From Actinomortierella ambigua (Eukaryota; Mortierellomycota; Mortierellomycetes; Mortierellales; Mortierellaceae), in the NCBI GenBank assembly GCA_016098155.1, contig JAAAJB010000790.1, positions 1-12,779 of the forward strand: a stretch of DNA of 12,779 bases, written 5' to 3'. The translations under genes and the position numbers were made by a program. The notes below the pieces were generated by a model. That model was given only the letters and a program-made list of their open reading frames with translations. It was not told the DNA's origin and ran no database searches. Shown piece after piece: positions 8,504-12,779 of the stretch. Every line of letters begins with the position of its first letter. Within the stretch, counting starts at the first letter, position 1.

Positions 8504-9429
8504 AGCCGCTTTCACTTTCTCTCTTTTTTTTTTCATCCTTGTACATTCTCATTGCTCTTCCTTTTTACAAGCGCCAATCGGTAAGGAAATGGATCACTTG
8601 TAGACTCGGATGCTACTCAGTTTGACTTGAACTACGTTCTCTGTTCTAACCAGCTTTTTTTTTACAATTTGAACCATCACCACCTGATTCCATAGCTTCA
8701 TAACAAGCAAATATCCTTCCAACCAAACCACAACACAAAAAAAAAGAAGCTTGTCCTTTCAACGCATGCAGTTCAATGAAGCCGAACCCCACCTCCCCTC
8801 TGTTGGTTATTATCGTTTGCATTTCTCTCTCTTCAGTCTTTTTTATCTCTTTTCTTTTTTTCACTTTTGCTGCACCAGATGTAATTTTCCCTTTTCTAGA
8901 GAAGCCATCCTCAAAAAATGCTCTGGAGAATAACATCTCGCTCGTTTCAACACACCCACGCACCCGCCCCCCAACACTCTCTTCTTCTGTTGCTTTTGTT
9001 CAGGGTGGTTTTAGTCTGAATAAAAAAGCTGACAATTCAAAAAAAGCACACTGAGTCGCTTCTCTTGTGGATCATGAAACCGACAAAGGCTGCTGCCTGA
9101 TGAGGGGTCCAACCGTCTGCGGAACATAGTCTAACGGCTGATCGCGGCGGTATCATAAACGATTTTCCTGAAAGGGGGATATGACATCGCAAGGCTCCCA
9201 TACGAAACCTTGTCGGCGTACAGAAAAAAAAATTGTCCAACTCCCCCCCCTCCTCTGTCTTGCGCTCTTCCTCTCTTTTCCTTCTTTCCTTTCATTCCGT
9301 ATCCTCTTCTCCTCTCTTCCTTTATCCTCCTTCCCCTCACACAGTCCCGTTGCTTCCTTCCTTCCACCCCTCATTGTGATTGCTTGGCAGTGAATGCTGT
9401 TTGCTCATTGTCATTTTTAACAGAGTGTG

Positions 9430-9771
9430 GTAAGTGACATTGCTATGCTCCCTCCCCTGTTTCACTACACTCTCTTTTGTTCTTTACCTTGCAGCAAGTT
9501 CAAGCGTTGTTGCTGACCAACAGAAAATGGCTGCAGTCTGCCACCCGACAGGACCGGCCAACCAACCAACTCACCTACCCACCTAACCTAACCCCTACCT
9601 CTCCTCCTTGGACCTTGACCAACCTACTCATCCTTACTTTGTCCCCTCCCGCTCTTTTTTTTTTTCTCCTTTACTGGAACACCCCCCGTTTCGCCACCCC
9701 TCCATTCCAACTTTTTGTTCTCATCCTTTTTTTTTTTTCTCTTCTTCATCTAATCGTTCATCTTTCTCTAG
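9430..9771 (+). other. Probable 5' UTR intron of the TLC-domain gene
   Basis: A consensus donor GTAAGT starts at 9430. Two acceptors fit: TACCTTGCAG ending at 9494 (65-bp intron) and TCTTTCTCTAG ending at 9771 (342 bp), the latter with CTAAT about 20 nt upstream as a branch site. Either would lie wholly in the leader, since the ATG at 9944 opens an uninterrupted reading frame. Confidence 0.4.
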
Positions 9772-9867
9772 TCCGTTCGCAAGTCGTGTATAACCAAGAC
9801 AAAACTCAACACAAGGAAGCGACAACTACAACCGCTGTGTGTACGACATCAAAAAGTTCACCCTCTC

Positions 9868-9887
9868 CACACACACACACACACACA
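9868..9887 (+). repeat. (CA)10 microsatellite in the TLC-gene leader
   Basis: Ten uninterrupted CA units lie 57 nt upstream of the TLC start codon, probably inside the 5' UTR. It is a likely length-variable site between strains. Confidence 0.85.
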
Positions 9888-9943
9888 TTTTACAACATAC
9901 AACACCTCCACAAAAAGGCTCATACCACCAACTTTGAGAGAAA

Positions 9944-10804
9944 ATGGCCTGGACAGACCTGCTCTTTACGCCGCATATCCCAGGATCGCTGATCGCAGCA
10001 CTGACGCTGTACCCAGCGCTCTTCTTCCTCCTGGGCGCCCTTCCAGCAGTGCGGCACATCCTGCCACCCAAGGCAGACACACAAAAGCAGTATCACCTGT
10101 GCAACAAGCTGGTCGCTTCGGTGCACTCGACCATCATGACGACCGTGGGCTGGTATGTGTTGCTGACCGTCGACTGGACAAAGCACGATCTGTCGACCTA
10201 CACGACACCGATCACGCCCTTCTTGGTCGGTCTGGAGCTCGGCTACCTGACCCAGGACACCGCCTTTGAGTTTTACCAGCGATTCCGCTTCGGGGTCGGC
10301 AGCAACTTGATTCTGTTCCACCACGTGTGTGTGATCTTGGGCTCGATCTACTACCTGTACGCGCTGACCATCGTCAACCCTGGCCCGTTCTTCATCGGCA
10401 TGTTGTCGCTGATGAACATGAGCACACCCGTCCTGCATCTCCGCTGGATCCTGCAGAGCCGCGGACGGACATTTGTCAACTCGCGTCTGAAGCGGGTCGT
10501 CGACACCGCCTTGCTCGTCACCTACTTTTGGTGCCGCATCTTTGGCAACTGGTGGATGGGTGTCTCGATCGCCCGCAAGATGGGTGTCTGGTGGTTTGAG
10601 GCTCCCATGTACATTGGCAAGAAGTACACCATCACGACCGTCACCATGTTCTTTATGAACGTCGCCTGGTGGCTCATCCTCGCCAAGCAATGGACCCGCT
10701 CTGTTAGGGCCTTTTACTTTGGCAAGCCCTCGGCATCCATCACCACGCCAACAACACCAACAAAAACTACTACTCGCGCAGCCCATGCCAAGAAACTTGA
10801 TTAG
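9944..10804 (+). CDS. TLC-domain (TRAM/LAG1/CLN8) multi-pass membrane protein
   Basis: The predicted 286-aa membrane protein shows the TLC-domain pattern, closest by eye to the TLCD4/TMEM56-like branch rather than to ceramide synthases. TLC proteins sit in the ER or Golgi and act in sphingolipid synthesis, lipid sensing or trafficking; the substrate of this one is unknown. Hydrophobic spans lie at roughly residues 12-36, 57-76, 88-106, 121-143, 147-165, 183-205 and 228-247. Domain hallmarks are an early His in the NKLVASVHS segment (His61), GYLTQD at 100-105, a His-His pair in LILFHHVCV (126-127) and the SLMNMSTPVLHLRW block (155-168). The C-terminal 25 residues are a Thr/Pro/Ala/Lys tail ending KKLD, a dilysine ER-retrieval type signal. 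Codons are strongly G/C-ending, as in the other genes, and there is no intron in the CDS. The ATG is in good context (AGAAAATGG). Confidence 0.9.
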   Translation: MAWTDLLFTPHIPGSLIAALTLYPALFFLLGALPAVRHILPPKADTQKQYHLCNKLVASVHSTIMTTVGWYVLLTVDWTKHDLSTYTTPITPFLVGLELGYLTQDTAFEFYQRFRFGVGSNLILFHHVCVILGSIYYLYALTIVNPGPFFIGMLSLMNMSTPVLHLRWILQSRGRTFVNSRLKRVVDTALLVTYFWCRIFGNWWMGVSIARKMGVWWFEAPMYIGKKYTITTVTMFFMNVAWWLILAKQWTRSVRAFYFGKPSASITTPTTPTKTTTRAAHAKKLD

Positions 10805-11184
10805 ACAAGATAGAAAATTAGAAGCTATTCTCCCCTCCCCCTCCCCCACCACCCCCTATTATTATTCTTTTGACTTTATTGTGTAATCCTCCCTTTACTT
10901 TAATCTACGGTTAGTGTCCAGTCGCCTCATTTTTTCGTCAGTCGTCAAGTTTGGGGAGGGTCTTGCTGTTTCCTATCCTCGCTTCATCCTATCCTCCCTT
11001 CCCCCCCCCTTCCCCCTTCCGCGTCTCCCCAACAAAAAGAAAACATCAATTACGATTTTCCCATTGTACACGATGTTGCCACCAAACATCGGGACGACAG
11101 GTCACATGCGTGCGCAGCATATGAGCTTGAACTCTAACGTCCCCCTTGCTGGAGTACGCGGTATTGACCCTTTGCTTGCATTTG

Positions 11185-11211
11185 TGGGTATTAGGGGTAT
11201 AGAAATACCCA
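11185..11211. repeat. 8-bp-stem inverted repeat
   Basis: TGGGTATT (11185-11192) pairs with AATACCCA (11204-11211) across an 11-nt loop. It lies about 380 bp after the TLC stop. No terminator or regulatory function can be assigned from sequence alone. Confidence 0.45.
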
Positions 11212-11312
11212 GCGGGAGAATCGCACACACACTCGAAAGAAACGTCGTGAGTCCCGATGAAAAAAAAAATAAACAGATAAATATGTAAAGAGGGGAAGAT
11301 TCTACCAAATTT

Positions 11313-11711
11313 TTGACGCGACTTGACGCGAGTTCTATTTTTTTTTTTTTTTTTTCAAAAGAAGGTTAGGGCGTCCAACATCCCTATCCCTTTTCGTCGC
11401 TGGCATTGCCCTCGATTGTGATTGTTCGCGTCCCCACTAGCGTCCCCTCCCCTCCTCTGTTGCCTCTTCTCCTTTCTCCTTATTCTATCCTTTTGGGGTC
11501 AATAGTAGTGGTTGGCGGCCGTTGAAACAACAATGAGGCAAGATAAAGCACACTCTTGAGCACTCGATGTAAGTGGTAGTTGACGCGGAAAATTCATAGT
11601 TTGGTATAAAAAAAAAAGTTGATGCGGAAATGCCTTTTGTCTTTGATGAGGAAAGCTTGGTGATGGAGAGGGGTCACTTCACTTTGGTGAAGAAGGCCGA
11701 TGATGTGGAAA
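11313..11711 (+). repeat. Dispersed TTGAYGCG(G/A) motif family, six copies
   Basis: TTGACGCGA occurs twice 10 bp apart (11313-11321, 11323-11331). TTGACGCGGAAAA follows at 11580-11592, TTGATGCGGAAA at 11619-11630, TTGATGAGGAAA at 11643-11654 and ATGATGTGGAAA at 11700-11711. All are on the same strand. The ACGCG core is shared with MCB-type cell-cycle elements of yeasts, but that link is only a resemblance. Confidence 0.5.
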
Positions 11712-12251
11712 GTAGATAGAACCTCAGTTCAAACTGAACTTGGACCAGTCTGCTCTGCTCACTACGAGAATAAAAATCACCCCCCGAGCAAGTATGCAGA
11801 TACACTCACCCCTCCAGATAGTTGACAGTGCACATATAACTGACTCGTCGTGCATTAACACCCAGAGTGTGTTCATTCTGCGGGGTCTAAATCCCCATTT
11901 GCAGGCAACCTCACCCCTTATGTAAACCAAATAGAAAATGCACGCGGTATTTACCTCTACGCGCAAGATGCCCACTCCTCCTATCTGTAGTTTTGAACAC
12001 GTTATTGAACGAACGATAGGTGAACACTGCCACAGCGCCCTCCCATGAACCTACACGGGATTACAACCTCGTATCCTCGTATTGAGAACCATCGTGAGCC
12101 TCCTCTAAGGCCTTCTCCACCCCTCCGCCTCTGCTCATGTCGAGCGCTGGTACTACAGAGGTAAGCCGGGCCATATTCGAGCGCCTAGAGTGGCTCGGTG
12201 ATGCTGGTCATCGAGCTTGTAGGATTAGAAGAGGTATGTCAAGGTGAAGTT

Positions 12252-12271
12252 TTAAAGGGGAGATCCTTTAA
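12252..12271. repeat. 7-bp-stem inverted repeat
   Basis: TTAAAGG and CCTTTAA are separated by a 6-nt loop. It is a short perfect stem in gene-free DNA; function unknown. Confidence 0.35.
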
Positions 12272-12411
12272 TCGTACAAAGTAAGTCCCGCAATGATCCA
12301 AGCTGCTGTCTTTTGTAGTATATAACAAACACCAAAGCGTGTAACAAGGGCAAACACTGAATTCGGTTTGGTATTGCCAACGTTGATATCGTGGGTAGGA
12401 TATCGCCCAGA

Positions 12412-12463
12412 ACTGACGATTCTATGCTCTACTCTGGACTGACGATTCAATGATCTACTCTGT
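12412..12463 (+). repeat. 26-bp tandem duplication
   Basis: Two adjacent copies, 12412-12437 and 12438-12463, match at 23 of 26 positions and begin ACTGACGATTC. A TATCGCCCA motif lies on each side, at 12400-12408 and 12484-12492. This suggests a local duplication, perhaps of an older larger unit. Confidence 0.7.
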
Positions 12464-12779
12464 GGTCCTCGGCCGATGGTTGGTATCGCCCAAGGGACCA
12501 ACTCTGCCACCTATGACAGCTGCAGTAGCGACGACAGACGGGGCAACACGACACTGCCTGGACCATTGTCGGACCCTACTGATTCAACAACAGAGAACCA
12601 GTGGTGGCATTGGTTGTGGTGGTTGCCACTCGATGTCTTCCAGCTGGCCAGTTTCGCCCCGGCGCAAAGGGATGTGTTGCTTTTAGTTTTTTGCTAGTCC
12701 ATCCTGTCCATCCGTGCCTGTACCCTTTCCCACTTTTCTCCACACGCACATGTCGTAGTACCGTCCGCCATACACCAAT

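Larger units (their letters stand above)
8504..9943. other. PP2A 3' flank and TLC-gene upstream region
   Basis: The first few hundred bases are the PP2A 3' UTR and terminator region, AT-rich with T-runs. The middle (about 9050-9230) is more complex, unique-looking DNA without a gene I recognise. The rest is CT/CA-rich upstream DNA of the TLC gene. Open frames here, such as 9477-9992 and 8776-9054, are low-complexity and overlap splice-like sites; I do not support them as genes. Confidence 0.55.
10805..12779. other. 3' flank and intergenic DNA, no recognised gene
   Basis: Nearly 2 kb after the TLC stop codon without a gene I can support. About 10805-11040 is the CT-rich 3' UTR and flank. From about 11300 the character changes: fewer pyrimidine tracts, more mixed sequence, an 18-T run (11338-11355), a dispersed TTGAYGCG motif, small hairpins and a tandem duplication. 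Short open frames (10914-11288, 11724-11975, 12268-12510, 12450-12697) give no family I recognise. It could be a promoter region of a gene beyond the window, or decayed repeat DNA. Confidence 0.5.

Noticed and set aside
9090..9145. TGATGA ... CTGA pair resembling a C/D-box snoRNA
   Set aside because: The spacing is short, no terminal stem pairs across the boxes, and no second box pair or rRNA guide could be identified.
9920..10852. 310-codon minus-strand open frame opposite the TLC gene
   Set aside because: Antisense shadow of the TLC coding sequence; His/Gln/Val/Asp-rich without a domain.
11726..11740. AGTTCA AAC TGAACT inverted repeat resembling a nuclear hormone receptor element
   Set aside because: Fungi do not have animal-type nuclear receptors; a 6-bp palindrome is expected by chance at this scale.
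12137..12247. Short open frame starting MSSAGTTEVSRAIFERLEW
   Set aside because: Only 36 codons, no partner exon or family recognised; cannot be told from chance.
12476..12697. 73-codon open frame with a Trp-rich hydrophobic end
   Set aside because: No homology I recognise, overlaps another open frame in a different phase, and no splice or leader context.

Overview
The window looks like ordinary nuclear DNA from a fungus, most likely an early-diverging (Mortierella-like) one. The basis is intron-split genes with GT...AG borders and pyrimidine-rich acceptors (mostly CTAG), G/C-ending codons in the coding exons, a fungal-type complex III subunit 10, and long CT/GA and homopolymer tracts between genes. 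The phylum assignment is inference; I cannot run a similarity search.

Four protein genes can be supported. (1) At 1710-3356 (+), a four-exon gene for the mitochondrial large-subunit ribosomal protein uL4m (yeast Yml6). Its targeting peptide is split over three exons, one of them a 19-nt microexon. (2) At 3678-4453 (-), a two-exon gene for QCR10, the smallest subunit of the cytochrome bc1 complex. (3) At 6811-8503 (+), a three-exon gene for the catalytic subunit of protein phosphatase 2A, complete at 309 aa and collinear with the animal enzyme. (4) At 9944-10804 (+), an uninterrupted 286-aa TLC-domain multi-pass membrane protein ending in a KKLD dilysine signal. Genes 1 and 2 converge on a 321-bp spacer. 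Genes 2 and 3 diverge from a 2.36-kb intergenic region. Genes 3 and 4 are in tandem.

The remainder is non-coding as far as I can tell. 1-1709 is CT/GA-rich upstream DNA with a G-rich start and a CAG-type repeat. 4454-6810 holds a long polypyrimidine stretch, a CCAT microsatellite and a set of palindromes sharing the core CACTGAGTGA. 8504-9943 is the PP2A 3' flank followed by a likely spliced 5' leader of the TLC gene. 10805-12779 has no recognisable gene but carries a dispersed TTGAYGCG motif family, several small hairpins and a 26-bp tandem duplication.

Two neighbours (uL4m and QCR10) serve mitochondrial gene expression and respiration. PP2A is a signalling enzyme and the TLC protein is probably an ER membrane or lipid-related protein. 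I see no sign of an operon-like pathway, mobile element or novel defence-type system. The points most worth following up are the microexon, the missing Thr304 in the PP2A tail, the dilysine signal, and the shared palindromic and dispersed motifs.
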